From positions 248,001 to 312,000 of the forward strand of contig NZ_JAICBX010000004.1 of assembly GCF_019492055.1 (NCBI RefSeq): DNA of 64,000 bases, read 5' to 3'. Shown here piece by piece: positions 51,730 to 60,954 of this stretch. Under the pieces are notes generated by a model, which worked only from the letters and a program-made list of their open reading frames with translations, ran no database searches and was not told where the DNA came from. This DNA comes from Flavimaribacter sediminis. GTDB lineage: Bacteria > Pseudomonadota > Alphaproteobacteria > Rhizobiales > Rhizobiaceae. Positions within the stretch are counted from its first letter, which is position 1. Each line of letters opens with the position of its first letter. Both the position numbers and the translations under genes were made by a program.

Positions 51730-51870
51730 ATGTCCCATATAACCGAACTCTGCAGGAAGGCGGCGCAGGAGAGAGCGCACAGGTTGGGCACGAAGGGTCG
51801 ATTGACCCGCCAGGAGCGCAAGGAACTTGTCACAGCCCACCGGCTGGCCAATGTGACCTTCATTCATTGA
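51730..51870 (+). CDS. Small 46-residue basic protein
   Basis: A short frame MSHITELCRKAAQERA...VTFIH of 46 codons. A ribosome site GGAG lies eight bases upstream of the ATG. The protein is basic, with a hydrophilic amphipathic character and a TRQERKELVTAHRL helix, and one Cys. It lies just after recO, from which it is separated by about 95 AT-rich bases that could hold a promoter. I recognise no family. The call depends on the good ribosome site and coding-like composition; it could still be spurious. Confidence 0.5.
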   Translation: MSHITELCRKAAQERAHRLGTKGRLTRQERKELVTAHRLANVTFIH

Positions 51871-51967
51871 AACTGGTTTTGTCCGATGTCCGATTTTGCC
51901 TTTGTTTTCATACTTCAGGCGGAACAACCGGAATCGGACTATGAGGTAGGGTGGTTCTTGGACCGCT

Positions 51968-53218
51968 CTATGCCGCGGGGGCGACCACTGGCCGGTCTAC
52001 GGCTTTTTCCTGGATCGGCCAGTGCACTATCGCGGCGAATAGGCCAAGCGCCACGCCAAGCCACCAGACCGGATCATAACTGCCGAGGCGATCATAAAGA
52101 TAGCCGCCCAGCCAGACCCCAAGAAAGGAACCGATCTGGTGCGACAGGAATACAACCCCTCCGAGCATTCCGAGGTGCCGTGTACCGAACATGATCGCTA
52201 CCAGGCCGTTGGTTGGCGGCACTGTGGAAAGCCACAGCAGTCCCATGACAATGGAAAAGACGATCACGCTCGCGCCGGTCTGCGGCGTGAGCAGAAAGAT
52301 CGTAATTGCGATTGAACGACCGACATAGAGCAGGACCAGCATCATCGGCTTGGAATGCGTCTGCCCTATGATGCCGGACGCCAGCGAACCGATAATGTTG
52401 AAGAAACCGATCAGGGCGATCGCCATGACCGCATAGCCGGCGTCCAGGCCGATATCGCCGATATAGGCGGGGAAATGCGCGGTGATGAACGCGACCTGAA
52501 ATCCACAGACAAAAAATCCCGCTGTCAGCAGCACATAGCTGTGATGATTGAAAGCTTCGCGCAGGGCCTCGCGCACCGTCTGCTCGTATTCGCTGGCAGA
52601 CTGCGTTCCCGACGCGGCGTTGCCGCGCAGCGGTATCGCCAGAACCGGAATGATCAGCATTGCGATGCCGAGATAGACAAGAGAATCCGACCAGCCGAAG
52701 GAGTCGATCAGGCCCTGGCTTATGGGCGCAAAAACAAACATGCCGGCTGAGCCGGCGGCCGTGCCGAAGCCGAAGACCAGCGAACGCTTTTCAGGGGCTA
52801 CGTTGCGCGCGAACGCCGACAGGATAATGCCGAAAGAGCCGGCCGCGACCGCCAGACCGACCAGGACGCCGCCGCCGATATGAAGCCAGGTCGGCGTCGT
52901 GCCAAGGGCCATGATCCACAGTCCGGCGGCGTAGAGCGCCGCCGACAGGAAGAGAACGCGCCACGTGCCGTATTTGTCGGCGATCGCGCCGAATAACGGC
53001 TGACCAAGGCCCCAGCAAAGGTTCTGCAGCGCCATCGCCAGACCAAAGGTCGTGCGGTCCCAGCCTGTGTCGGCAAGCATGGGAAGTTGGAAGAATCCCA
53101 TCGCAGACCGCGGACCGAACGTCATGAGCGCAATGAGACAGCCGCAAACGATAATGATCCAGGGCAGTGCAGCCTTTGCCGGCGCGCTAGCGGTCGGTTC
53201 CTTTGCCGTTGTGCTCAT
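51968..53218 (-). CDS. Major facilitator superfamily transporter
   Basis: A 416-residue membrane transporter with twelve predicted spans. The loop motif GAIADKYGTWRVLFLSA after span 2 is the MFS signature. The start MSTTAKEP is chosen because GGAAGGA precedes it; a longer frame adds an unsupported N-terminus. Substrate unknown; similarity appears nearest to monocarboxylate/oxalate-type MFS proteins but is not decisive. It stands alone on the minus strand between the recO block and the phosphatase gene. Confidence 0.86.
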   Translation of the reverse strand: MSTTAKEPTASAPAKAALPWIIIVCGCLIALMTFGPRSAMGFFQLPMLADTGWDRTTFGLAMALQNLCWGLGQPLFGAIADKYGTWRVLFLSAALYAAGLWIMALGTTPTWLHIGGGVLVGLAVAAGSFGIILSAFARNVAPEKRSLVFGFGTAAGSAGMFVFAPISQGLIDSFGWSDSLVYLGIAMLIIPVLAIPLRGNAASGTQSASEYEQTVREALREAFNHHSYVLLTAGFFVCGFQVAFITAHFPAYIGDIGLDAGYAVMAIALIGFFNIIGSLASGIIGQTHSKPMMLVLLYVGRSIAITIFLLTPQTGASVIVFSIVMGLLWLSTVPPTNGLVAIMFGTRHLGMLGGVVFLSHQIGSFLGVWLGGYLYDRLGSYDPVWWLGVALGLFAAIVHWPIQEKAVDRPVVAPAA

Positions 53219-53383
53219 CGCAAGATCCTTCCGCCGTGGTGACTGGATTTCTGAATGTTTGCAGGATTGTCCGTCATTTGAAATAGCCCCGTTCAATCCT
53301 GCAAGTCAAAGCAGCATTTCTGCACGATCAATCAGAGAAATTGATGTTTTGTGGAGATTCTCCACGTTGGTCGTGATGGATTA

Positions 53384-53896
53384 TCACTTGATCGGCAGGA
53401 CGAATGGCGCGCCTTCCCGCGCATTCCGACCGCGTCCGATCCGCTTTATTGCAGCGTTCATGCGGCCCTCTCTTCCAAGAATTTCATCCGCCAGAGCTAC
53501 GAGGCGGGCGTTTGGCGTCGCCGACGGCGATCGCCTGCGCAGTGCAAGCGCCAGTTCCATTTCGTCGAGATCCGGATTGAGCGAAAGGGCGCAGACATAG
53601 GCGGCGGCGGTCGATCGGGAAATTCCCATCCAGCAGTGGATCAGGAGCGGTTTTTGCCGGGTCCATGATCTTGCAAAATCGATCATTCCGGAGACGTGAT
53701 CGGCGGCCGGTCTTTCCATGCCGCTGATTTCAGCGCTGATATCATGCAAAGAGAGCCGCAAATGGCGATCAGGCGGAACGCCTGCCGGGCGCTCGGCCTG
53801 CATGTCCGGCGACAGCAATGTGATGACATCGCGCACATCGTGCTCGCTTGCGGTCTTTTCGAGCCGGGAGAGCGGACAAACAACCAGATGCGGCAT
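53384..53896 (-). CDS. Dual-specificity/tyrosine phosphatase-like protein
   Basis: A 170-residue protein with the CX5R phosphatase motif HCWMGISRST near residues 87-96. The preceding helical region and the invariant-Asp region upstream are consistent with small dual-specificity phosphatases. It could act on phosphoproteins, phosphoinositides or a nucleotide. It is five bases downstream of the HD-domain nucleotidase gene, so they are probably co-transcribed with ygfZ. Confidence 0.83.
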   Translation of the reverse strand: MPHLVVCPLSRLEKTASEHDVRDVITLLSPDMQAERPAGVPPDRHLRLSLHDISAEISGMERPAADHVSGMIDFARSWTRQKPLLIHCWMGISRSTAAAYVCALSLNPDLDEMELALALRRRSPSATPNARLVALADEILGREGRMNAAIKRIGRGRNAREGAPFVLPIK

Positions 53897-53901
53897 GGCG
53901 C

Positions 53902-54519
53902 CTATTCCGTGCTCTTCGGGCGTCCGGTTTCGATCTCCTCGAAGCGTCTAGAAAAGAGACGTTGGACCCTGGTCGCCGACATGGGCTCGATCGGAAGCGC
54001 ATCGGGCGAAATGCCGCGCGGCCGTCCGAACAGTCGGGCGGCTTCGCTTTCGCTGAAGCCGGCGAGTTGTATCGCTTCGAAGAATGCCGAAATGCGATCG
54101 GCCCGCTTTATTGCGTCCTTCAGCGTTTTGGTCATCTGAGCCGGCAGCCCGAAACGCAGATGGATCGCCTCCTGCAGTCTGCGTTCAACGCTCTTGTAGT
54201 CGCCGCCGACGATCGCCTTGAAAGGCGAGATCATGTCGCCGATGACATATTCCGGCGCGTCGTGAAGGAGCGCAGCCATTCTATCGGCGGCAGAGGCTTT
54301 CGGTTTCAGATGGCTGAAGATCTGTTCCACGAGGACGGAGTGCTGGGCGACCGAGAATGCGTGGCGGCCGATCGTCTGCCCGTTCCAGCGCGCAACCCGA
54401 GCGAGGCCATGCGCGATGTCGGACAGTTCGATATCCAGCGGCGACGGGTTTATAAGATCGAGACGACGTCCGGAAAGCATGCGCTGCCATGCGCGCGGCG
54501 CGGCGTTGCTGGAACTCAT
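53902..54519 (-). CDS. HD-domain protein, YfbR-like 5'-deoxynucleotidase
   Basis: A 205-residue HD-domain phosphohydrolase. The metal ligands are visible as His in GRHAFSVAQHS, the HD pair in ALLHDAPEYV and the distal Asp in IKRADRISAFFEA. This pattern resembles YfbR-like deoxynucleoside monophosphate phosphatases. The ATG at 54519 overlaps the ygfZ stop (ATGA), which indicates coupling. The phosphatase gene follows directly. Confidence 0.83.
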   Translation of the reverse strand: MSSSNAAPRAWQRMLSGRRLDLINPSPLDIELSDIAHGLARVARWNGQTIGRHAFSVAQHSVLVEQIFSHLKPKASAADRMAALLHDAPEYVIGDMISPFKAIVGGDYKSVERRLQEAIHLRFGLPAQMTKTLKDAIKRADRISAFFEAIQLAGFSESEAARLFGRPRGISPDALPIEPMSATRVQRLFSRRFEEIETGRPKSTE

Positions 54520-55373
54520 TGCGTCGCCGAACCTGATTCCTGTTCGCCCTGCGCGAGCATAAGGCCTGTCCATCCCGGAAAGACAAGTCTGACGGGGACG
54601 TCGCCCGCCAGCAACGCCGCATCCTCGCCGAGCGCGCTCGCGACACGGTCGGTGCGGACAATCGCCAGGGCCCTTGCGCCGGCAACGGAGCCGAGCGTTC
54701 CGACCGGCTTGTCGCCGATTGTGATGGCGGAGCCTGTTTCAGGAAGATCCGCGTCGGCCAAGACCCGCATGACGCGACGGCGCGCAGTGCCGCGATGCTG
54801 CATGCGGGAGACCACTTCCTGGCCGACGAAACAGCCTTTTTTGAACGACACGCCTCTGTTCAGGTCCATCAGCGCGTCATGCGGAAACGCGTCGCCGGTC
54901 TCGTAATCCCGACCGGCCTCGGCCACGCCATAGTCGATTCGCAAGTTGTCGTAATCGAGCAGAGAGGCAGTTTCGCCGCCTGCCTCGCCATAAAGCCGGT
55001 AGACGCCGGAATCCTGCGCAAAGCGTTCGTCGGCGAGGCTGTTTTGAGGCGTTTCTTCGTTCCAGACGGCCGTCACGGACTCGGAATCCTTATGCTCGAT
55101 GAAGACCTTTGCGCGAAGTTTGTACATGGTCATGCGCTTTACAAAATCACCCAGCGCCACGCGGTCGATATCGAAACGAAATCCGTCTTCGCCATAACGC
55201 GATACTAGGAAATCGAACATGATTTTACCTTGCGGCGTAAGCAGGGCGCCCTGCCGTGCCACGCCGGGCTCAAGTGACAGAAGGTCACATGTGATCACGT
55301 CCTGAAGCAGCGTTTCCGCATCAGGTCCGTGAATATGAACGATGCCGCGATTTTCCAGCGTTATTCGACTCAA
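54516..55373 (-). CDS. ygfZ: Folate-binding protein YgfZ (iron-sulfur cluster assembly)
   Basis: A 285-residue GcvT-like protein required for maintenance of some iron-sulfur enzymes. The hallmark motif KKGCFVGQE, with the conserved Cys, is at about residue 180. The N-terminal ligand-binding half starts ENRGIVHIHGPDAETLLQ and includes ALLTPQGKI. Length is usual for the alphaproteobacterial members. It is first in a three-gene minus-strand unit with the nucleotidase and phosphatase genes. Confidence 0.9.
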   Translation of the reverse strand: MSRITLENRGIVHIHGPDAETLLQDVITCDLLSLEPGVARQGALLTPQGKIMFDFLVSRYGEDGFRFDIDRVALGDFVKRMTMYKLRAKVFIEHKDSESVTAVWNEETPQNSLADERFAQDSGVYRLYGEAGGETASLLDYDNLRIDYGVAEAGRDYETGDAFPHDALMDLNRGVSFKKGCFVGQEVVSRMQHRGTARRRVMRVLADADLPETGSAITIGDKPVGTLGSVAGARALAIVRTDRVASALGEDAALLAGDVPVRLVFPGWTGLMLAQGEQESGSATQ

Positions 55374-55448
55374 ATCCGCTCTTCCTTGCCGTATGCGGCA
55401 TTACCTAATGACCCGAGGGGCTTCGGGCAAGACCGTATGGCGCGATGG

Positions 55449-56180
55449 TCATTCTCCTGCGAGAAAGAACAACCATTCTCCCTCCGGAGAAATGCCCGTG
55501 CGATAGAAGGAGTAGGACCCGAAGGCCTGCATATCCTGCAGGTCGCCAGCGGTGATGATCCGGAACAGTTCAACCATCTGCCGATCGTCGAGCGCGTCGA
55601 GCGGCAGGGTGTAGAAGTACGGCCATATATAGGTTTCGGTCGTTTCTCCTGCGTCGAGGCGGGCGTAGCCGGCGTCGAAAATATCGAGAAGAATGGCGAG
55701 GAGTTCCAGACCGTTCTGATCTCCGGACACGTCTTTGAGATACTGGATCGGATCGCTGTCAACCGGACCGAAAGAGAGTTGCGTGGCTGTCGGCCCAATT
55801 CCCAGAAGCGGTCGCAGGCTTTCCGGATCGCCGCTTTTCGCGGCCTCGACAATCAATTCGCGCATACGTCTGACCGGCTCCGGCAGGAGCGACAGATCCT
55901 TGCCGACTTCGACGTCCGGAAGATCGCGGCGTTCGACGCTCTCTTCCTGAGGAGGTGCGCCGAGTTTGGGAGGCAGCGGCAGGCCTTGTTCGAAGCCGGT
56001 TTCGTCCTCGGTTTCAATTTCCTTGATTTCGCTGAGCGCGAGTTCAATTCGGTCCGGTCGTTGCACGGCATCGCCCTTTGACACGGGCTCAGCCGGCCAG
56101 GCGGCGCCTGCGGTGAGGAAATACGCCATGAAGCCGAGGTTCGCGGCAAACGCCGATTGTCCCGTGGCGGCAAAAGGCAT
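55449..56180 (-). CDS. Hypothetical exported protein
   Basis: A 243-residue protein. The N-terminus (about residues 1-32, ending AAWPAEP) resembles a signal peptide or a membrane anchor. The mature part is acidic with a Pro-rich region (LPLPPKLGAPP) and a C-terminal conserved-looking stretch with several aromatic residues (YIWPYFYTLPLD). GGAGGA precedes the ATG at 56180. I recall similar proteins of unknown function in Hyphomicrobiales, but no domain can be named. It is followed upstream by two small genes on the same strand. Confidence 0.7.
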   Translation of the reverse strand: MPFAATGQSAFAANLGFMAYFLTAGAAWPAEPVSKGDAVQRPDRIELALSEIKEIETEDETGFEQGLPLPPKLGAPPQEESVERRDLPDVEVGKDLSLLPEPVRRMRELIVEAAKSGDPESLRPLLGIGPTATQLSFGPVDSDPIQYLKDVSGDQNGLELLAILLDIFDAGYARLDAGETTETYIWPYFYTLPLDALDDRQMVELFRIITAGDLQDMQAFGSYSFYRTGISPEGEWLFFLAGE

Positions 56181-56194
56181 GGCTCCTCCGGCGA

Positions 56195-56455
56195 CTACTG
56201 AATCTGGCGGTCCGGTGAAAATTCTCCGGCGAGTATTCTGCTTTTCAAATCGTCAAGCACGGCTTCCGCGCCGTCTTCGCCGAACAGTTTGACGGCTTCA
56301 CGCATGACCGTCACCAAGGCCGCGTCGGCGATGATTTCAGGCTCGATTCCGTCGGCGACGCCGTCCGCCCAGGCCTCGACCTGGTGTTCAAGCGCCGTCT
56401 GCATCTTTTCGTGAATGATCATCTCGTCAATTTCAGACAAGTCTGCTTCTCTCAT
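56195..56455 (-). CDS. Small acidic protein of unknown function
   Basis: An 86-residue acidic, mostly helical protein (MREADLSEIDEM, later AEAVLDDLKSRILAGEF). The ATG at 56455 follows GGTGG; an extension upstream to 56482 is possible. It ends 14 bases before the next gene's start, so both are probably in one transcript. I recognise no family. Confidence 0.6.
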   Translation of the reverse strand: MREADLSEIDEMIIHEKMQTALEHQVEAWADGVADGIEPEIIADAALVTVMREAVKLFGEDGAEAVLDDLKSRILAGEFSPDRQIQ

Positions 56456-56555
56456 GTCACCACCTGGAGACCAAGGCTCCAATTTCTTCCCGACTCAAGA
56501 ATACCACAGACTGTGATCTTCCAATGGCAGTCCGGATTGTCAGGTTAATGATTGT

Positions 56556-56945
56556 TTAATTTCCGTAGCGCGCAATGATGGCCGACGCAAGGTCGAGACC
56601 TTCTTTCCTGTACTGGGCTTCCGCCTCAAGCGCTACTTCGTTGCACTTCGTGTGCACGGCTGCGAAAGACCTGTAGCCGCGATTGAAGGCGGCCGTCAAC
56701 CGGGCGCGGGAAGGGGCGTCCTCTCCTTCAAGCTCAATCAGCGCCTGCATCTTGTCGCGCCAGCCCTCATCGCGCTTGGCGCACAGGGTCCGGATGTAGT
56801 GGATCGACCCGACAATCTCCGACAGCCGCAAAAGCCTGTCTTCATAAGGCGGAAGCACAACTTGCGCCGATACAGGCGCGAGGAGCCCCGCATTCAACGC
56901 TCCCGCGAGAAAGATGGAGGCGATGCGCCTAGCGGTCACGCCCAT
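56556..56945 (-). CDS. TIGR02301-family protein
   Basis: A 129-residue exported protein. A signal peptide covers residues 1-26 ([20 protein letters not shown] in part). The mature part has the family pattern [29 protein letters not shown] and FNRGYRSF, with two cysteines. The function is unknown; the family is restricted mainly to Hyphomicrobiales, which supports the taxonomic call. The first 17 bases overlap the 3' end of the Nudix gene. Confidence 0.85.
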   Translation of the reverse strand: MGVTARRIASIFLAGALNAGLLAPVSAQVVLPPYEDRLLRLSEIVGSIHYIRTLCAKRDEGWRDKMQALIELEGEDAPSRARLTAAFNRGYRSFAAVHTKCNEVALEAEAQYRKEGLDLASAIIARYGN

Positions 56946-57375
56946 ATCTGGCCTCTTCCAGCTCATCGATACATTCTGCCACACTGGGAGTTACCGAAAT
57001 ATGTTGCAAATCCGAAGCGGCGAACCAGTCCGCTTCCTCCGCGTCGTCGGCGGCGATCGCTTGGTCGCTGTCTACCTGCTCGACCATGTGAACCGCCAGG
57101 ACATAATGGCTTCGCAAGGAACCGTCGTCGTTGCGGGCGATCAGGTCATACAGCCTGAAGAAACGCACGCCGAAACCAACCAGACCGGTCTCCTCGCGCA
57201 ATTCACGCAAAACCGCCTGCGTCAATGTTTCCCCCGGCTCCACCTTTCCGCCGGGAAAGGCGTACTGTCCCTTCGCTTCGCCCCTGGCGCGCTTGACCAG
57301 GAGGTAGCGGCTGTCGCGCCGGACAATACAGGACACGGCGGCAACGGGTGAAAGAGGTTGAGGGGGCGATTTCAT
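56929..57375 (-). CDS. Nudix hydrolase
   Basis: A 148-residue pyrophosphohydrolase. The Nudix box is complete ([24 protein letters not shown] in the family; here [12 protein letters not shown] then LREETGL), with substrate unspecified: MutT-like nucleotides or ADP-ribose-type compounds are possible. The start [14 protein letters not shown] was chosen as the family start; the longer frame adds 39 residues without similarity. It is divergent from the yedK gene, with a 76-base region between them, and overlaps the TIGR02301 gene. Confidence 0.88.
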   Translation of the reverse strand: MKSPPQPLSPVAAVSCIVRRDSRYLLVKRARGEAKGQYAFPGGKVEPGETLTQAVLRELREETGLVGFGVRFFRLYDLIARNDDGSLRSHYVLAVHMVEQVDSDQAIAADDAEEADWFAASDLQHISVTPSVAECIDELEEARYGRDR

Positions 57376-57451
57376 CCTGTTGCCATAGAATATTGTGCCG
57401 CGAGTGTGAACCGCTATAAGGTCGTCGCTTGTCCAATGTCGCGGAGGATTT

Positions 57452-58219
57452 ATGTGCGGCCGATTTTCGCTGTTGGCGAACGCCCACGCCATCGAGCTGT
57501 TTTTCGAACTCGCCGAGCTCGAGATTCAGGTTGTCCAGCGCTATAACATCGCTCCCTCCCAGCCGATCCTCACGGTCATGGCCGGTCCGGGCGCCGATCC
57601 GGACGAGCGCAAAAACATGCCAGACCGAAAAGCGACGCTGGTCAGATGGGGCCTGCTGCCGTCATGGGTCAAGGATCCGCGCGATTTTCCAATGCTGATC
57701 AACGCGCGCTCGGAAACGGCCAATGAAAAGTCCTCCTTCCGCGCTTCCATGCGCCATCGGCGCGCGCTTGTTCCGGCTTCAGGATTCTATGAGTGGCAGC
57801 GGGAAGGGCGGAGCAAACCGCAGGCCTACTGGGTGCGGCCGCGCAATGGCGAACTCGTCGCCTTCGCCGGGTTGACCGACACGCTTCTGGCCGCGGACGG
57901 TTCCGAAATCGATACCGGCGCGATCCTGACCACTGGCGCCAACGAGGAGTTTGCGCCAATCCATAATCGCATGCCGGTGGTTATTCGCCAGCGAGATTTC
58001 GCGCGCTGGCTGGACTGCAGGACGCAGGAGCCGCGCGATGTCGACGATCTGCTGCAGCCGGTTGAACCCGGCTTCTTCGAAGCCGTGCCGGTGTCCAGTC
58101 TCGTCAACAAGGTCGCCAATACCGGGCCCGAAATTCAGGAGCGCGTCGAACCTGAGCCAGAGACGGAGAAATCCGAACAGAGCGATGGTGGCCAGATGTC
58201 ACTGTTCGGGCAGGGTTAG
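57452..58219 (+). CDS. SOS response-associated peptidase YedK (SRAP/HMCES family) with possible clamp-binding tail
   Basis: A 255-residue SRAP protein that forms a covalent crosslink with abasic sites in single-stranded DNA. The catalytic Cys2 follows the initiator Met (MCGRFS), the Asn of RYNIAPSQ, the Glu of SGFYEWQ and the His of IHNRMPVV are all present. The C-terminal tail (about 225-255) is acidic and ends [13 protein letters not shown] resembles the beta-clamp-binding motif. This is not a usual part of the SRAP family, so it may bring the protein to replication forks. It is divergent from the Nudix gene. Confidence 0.9.
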   Translation: MCGRFSLLANAHAIELFFELAELEIQVVQRYNIAPSQPILTVMAGPGADPDERKNMPDRKATLVRWGLLPSWVKDPRDFPMLINARSETANEKSSFRASMRHRRALVPASGFYEWQREGRSKPQAYWVRPRNGELVAFAGLTDTLLAADGSEIDTGAILTTGANEEFAPIHNRMPVVIRQRDFARWLDCRTQEPRDVDDLLQPVEPGFFEAVPVSSLVNKVANTGPEIQERVEPEPETEKSEQSDGGQMSLFGQG

Positions 58220-58228
58220 GCCGAAGGA

Positions 58229-58861
58229 ATGGCGGTGGACCAGGGATTGTTCGGCCCGGCAGCGTCGGGTTTCTTCCTCGGAGGATCGCTGATCGTCGCG
58301 ATAGGCGCGCAGAACGCATTTATCCTGCGGCAAGGCCTGATCCGGTCGCATGTTTTCGTCGTCTGCATGATTGGCGCGCTTTCGGACGCCCTGCTGATCG
58401 CCGCCGGCGTCACCGGTCTCGGGACGTTTATTGCCCGCTCGCCCTGGCTGATCTCCGCGGTGACGCTCGGCGGGGCCGCCTTTCTGTTTGCCTATGCGCT
58501 CCTCGCTTTCCGGCGGGCGCTCCATCCGCATGCGCTGCTGGCGGACAATTCCCGTGAACAGACCTTGAGGACCGCAGTCGCCACCTGTCTCGCCCTGACC
58601 TTTCTCAATCCGCATGTCTATCTAGACACTGTGCTGCTGATCGGCGGCCTTTCGGGACAATACGCGGGGGCAGCGCGCGTCGCCTACGGCGCAGGCGCTG
58701 TTCTGGCTTCCTTTGTCTGGTTCTTTGGGCTGGGTTACGGCGCGCGTCTGCTTGCGCCGCTTTTTGCCAGGCCGTCGGCCTGGCGCGCACTGGACATCCT
58801 GATCGGGCTCGTCATGGCGGCGCTGGCGCTGGGGCTGCTGCAACGCTTCTTCGCTGAATGA
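58229..58861 (+). CDS. LysE/ArgO-family amino acid exporter
   Basis: A 210-residue membrane protein with about six spans. The family start GGSLIVAIGAQNAFILRQGL and the LTFLNPHVYLDTV motif are typical of LysE/ArgO basic amino acid exporters. It lies nine bases after yedK, so they may be co-transcribed. Substrate (arginine, lysine or an analogue) cannot be decided. Confidence 0.9.
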   Translation: MAVDQGLFGPAASGFFLGGSLIVAIGAQNAFILRQGLIRSHVFVVCMIGALSDALLIAAGVTGLGTFIARSPWLISAVTLGGAAFLFAYALLAFRRALHPHALLADNSREQTLRTAVATCLALTFLNPHVYLDTVLLIGGLSGQYAGAARVAYGAGAVLASFVWFFGLGYGARLLAPLFARPSAWRALDILIGLVMAALALGLLQRFFAE

Positions 58862-58872
58862 GAATTCCTCTA

Positions 58873-59048
58873 ATGAGCGCTTGACCTTCGCCTGTCGAGC
58901 GGCGATAAGGCGCTCATGAAAACGATATATGGCGTTATCGCCATCTGCATTTGCTGGATCATTATTCGCTAGCCATTCGCTGGCCCGGCCGTTTTCGTCT
59001 CAACACAATCACGACAAACGCCCGGCCAGTGGCACCGGGAGTTTTGTT
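58873..59048 (+). promoter_or_regulatory. Possible cysS leader region with two hairpins
   Basis: The 187-base gap before cysS contains an 8-base inverted repeat ATGAGCGC/GCGCTCAT (58873-58880 and 58910-58917), which overlaps the start codon of a tiny frame. A second, longer hairpin (arms 58980-58998 and 59011-59029, about 17 pairs with one mismatch and two bulges) ends eight bases before the cysS ribosome site GGGAG. No T-run follows, so it is not an intrinsic terminator. The layout suggests regulation of cysS translation, but it is inference. Confidence 0.4.
58916..58972 (+). CDS. Possible 18-residue cysteine-containing leader peptide
   Basis: A tiny frame [18 protein letters not shown] starts with ATG at 58916 after AAGG and ends with TAG at 58972, 76 bases upstream of cysS. 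It has two Cys codons (TGC) near its middle among hydrophobic codons. Cysteine-codon leader peptides regulate cysteine genes in some bacteria, and cysS itself consumes cysteine. A small membrane peptide or chance frame is also possible. Confidence 0.35.
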   Translation: MKTIYGVIAICICWIIIR

Positions 59049-60422
59049 ATGGGCGTACGACCTCTGACATTCTACAACACACTGACTCGGCGGAAGGAAG
59101 AATTCCATCCGATCGATCCCGACAGGGTGCGCATGTATGTCTGCGGTCCTACGGTTTACGACTACGCCCATATCGGCAATGCCCGACCGGTCATCGTCTT
59201 TGATGTGCTGTATCGACTTTTACGGCACGTTTACGGACCGGATCACGTGACCTATGTGCGCAACATCACGGATGTGGACGACAAGATAAACGCCCGCGCA
59301 GCCCGCGATTATCCTGGGGAACCTCTGAACGAGGCCATCGCCCGGGTGACGAAGAAGACCGCAGACCAGTTTCATGAAGACGTTCGCGCGCTTGGCTGCC
59401 TTGAGCCCAGCGTCGAGCCGCGCGCGACGGACAACATTCCCCAGATGATCGAAATGATCGAGGAGTTGTTGAGGAGGGGCCATGCCTACGAGGCCGGAGG
59501 CGAGGTGCTGTTCGACGTAACCTCGATGCCAGCCTATGGAGGGTTGTCCAATCGCTCGCTTGAAGATCAGCAGGCCGGAGCGCGCGTCGAAGTCGAGGCG
59601 CACAAGCGTAATCCCGGAGACTTCGTGTTGTGGAAGCTGTCATCCGAAGGCGAACCTGGATGGCCTTCGCCATGGGGCACCGGACGGCCCGGTTGGCATA
59701 TCGAATGCTCCGCGATGAGCGCGCGCTATCTCGGCCAGACCTTCGATATTCATGGCGGCGGCCTCGATCTGATCTTTCCGCATCACGAGAACGAAATCGC
59801 CCAGTCCTGCTGCGCGCACGGAACCGAGCGCATGGCCAATATCTGGATGCACAACGGCTTTTTGCAGGTCGAGGGCAGAAAGATGTCAAAGAGCCTCGGC
59901 AACTTCGTAACAATTCGCGAGTTGCTGGAGACAGAAACCTTTGGCGGGCGTTCTTGGCCTGGCGAGGTTCTGCGTCTCGGAATGCTGATGACTCACTATC
60001 GCGAGCCCATCGATTTCAGCGTGCGCAAGCTCGAGGAGGCGGAGCGTATCCTGGACAAATTTGCAAGGCGGGCAGGGGACGCGCCGGCGGACGGACCGGT
60101 GGATGACGCTGTCATGGCGGCGATCGCGGACGACCTGAACGTTTCCGAGGCTCTGCCAAGGCTAAACGAACTGGACGGCGCGGCGTTGGCCTCGTCGCTG
60201 TCGTTCCTCGGCTTCGAAACGTACCGGGAAACGGCCTCCGTCGATATGGACGAAGGAGAAATTGCCCGCTGGATCGAGCAGAGGCTTGATCTGATCCGAC
60301 AGAAGAACTGGCCGGAAGCGGATGCAATCAGGGAGAGGCTGTCGGAAGCAGGAATCCAGCTGAAGGACGGGAAGGACCCGGCGACCGGCGAGAGGACAAC
60401 CGAATGGGAGGTGAGGCGGTAG
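59049..60422 (+). CDS. cysS: Cysteinyl-tRNA synthetase
   Basis: A 457-residue class I aminoacyl-tRNA synthetase. The N-terminal [17 protein letters not shown] holds the HIGH-type motif and a zinc-binding Cys, and KMSKSLGNF is the KMSKS motif. The zinc-site region GWHIECSAM and [10 protein letters not shown] is intact. The start [11 protein letters not shown] was chosen since GGGAG precedes it and the longer frame extends into the leader. It is followed by the GFA gene on the same strand. Confidence 0.96.
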   Translation: MGVRPLTFYNTLTRRKEEFHPIDPDRVRMYVCGPTVYDYAHIGNARPVIVFDVLYRLLRHVYGPDHVTYVRNITDVDDKINARAARDYPGEPLNEAIARVTKKTADQFHEDVRALGCLEPSVEPRATDNIPQMIEMIEELLRRGHAYEAGGEVLFDVTSMPAYGGLSNRSLEDQQAGARVEVEAHKRNPGDFVLWKLSSEGEPGWPSPWGTGRPGWHIECSAMSARYLGQTFDIHGGGLDLIFPHHENEIAQSCCAHGTERMANIWMHNGFLQVEGRKMSKSLGNFVTIRELLETETFGGRSWPGEVLRLGMLMTHYREPIDFSVRKLEEAERILDKFARRAGDAPADGPVDDAVMAAIADDLNVSEALPRLNELDGAALASSLSFLGFETYRETASVDMDEGEIARWIEQRLDLIRQKNWPEADAIRERLSEAGIQLKDGKDPATGERTTEWEVRR

Positions 60423-60462
60423 GACGGAGACAGATTTCCGACCTATCCGCCGCATGTGGATC

Positions 60463-60954
60463 ATGAGCACCAAAAAAACAACAGGCGGTTGCCAGTGCGG
60501 CGCCGTCCGATACAGCGTGGACGGCGAACTGAGCGACCCGCATATCTGCCATTGCCGGATGTGCCAGAAGGCGGCGGGCAATTATTTCATGCCGTTGGCT
60601 GGAGCGAAACGCGAGCAGTTCCACGTTACCCGCGGCGCTATATCGTGGTTCCGGTCGTCCGAGCCCGTCCGGCGCGGTTTTTGCAACCGGTGCGGGACGC
60701 CGCTGATATTCGATGCGCTGGCGTCCGACCACTATTCCGTGACGCTCGGTTCGCTGGACCAGCCGGACCTCGTGGCGCCATTGCAGCAGTTTGGAACTGA
60801 GGCGCAGATGCCCTGGTTCAAAGATCTCGCCGGTCTCGAGGCGCATGAAACCGGAACCGATGGCGAGATGGATGACGCAGAATTGTCGGCGATCGCCGCG
60901 AGCAATCGCCAGCACCCCGATCACGACACAGAAAACTGGGATGTGCAGCCATGA
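60463..60954 (+). CDS. GFA (glutathione-dependent formaldehyde-activating)-family zinc protein
   Basis: A 163-residue CENP-V/GFA-domain protein. Zinc-ligand cysteines are in GGCQCGAVRY, CHCRMCQKAAG and FCNRCGTPL. The family includes a protein that promotes S-hydroxymethylglutathione formation, but most members are uncharacterised. An ATG three codons upstream (60454) is possible. Its stop overlaps the start of cimA (ATGA), which indicates coupled translation with no obvious functional link. Confidence 0.85.
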   Translation: MSTKKTTGGCQCGAVRYSVDGELSDPHICHCRMCQKAAGNYFMPLAGAKREQFHVTRGAISWFRSSEPVRRGFCNRCGTPLIFDALASDHYSVTLGSLDQPDLVAPLQQFGTEAQMPWFKDLAGLEAHETGTDGEMDDAELSAIAASNRQHPDHDTENWDVQP

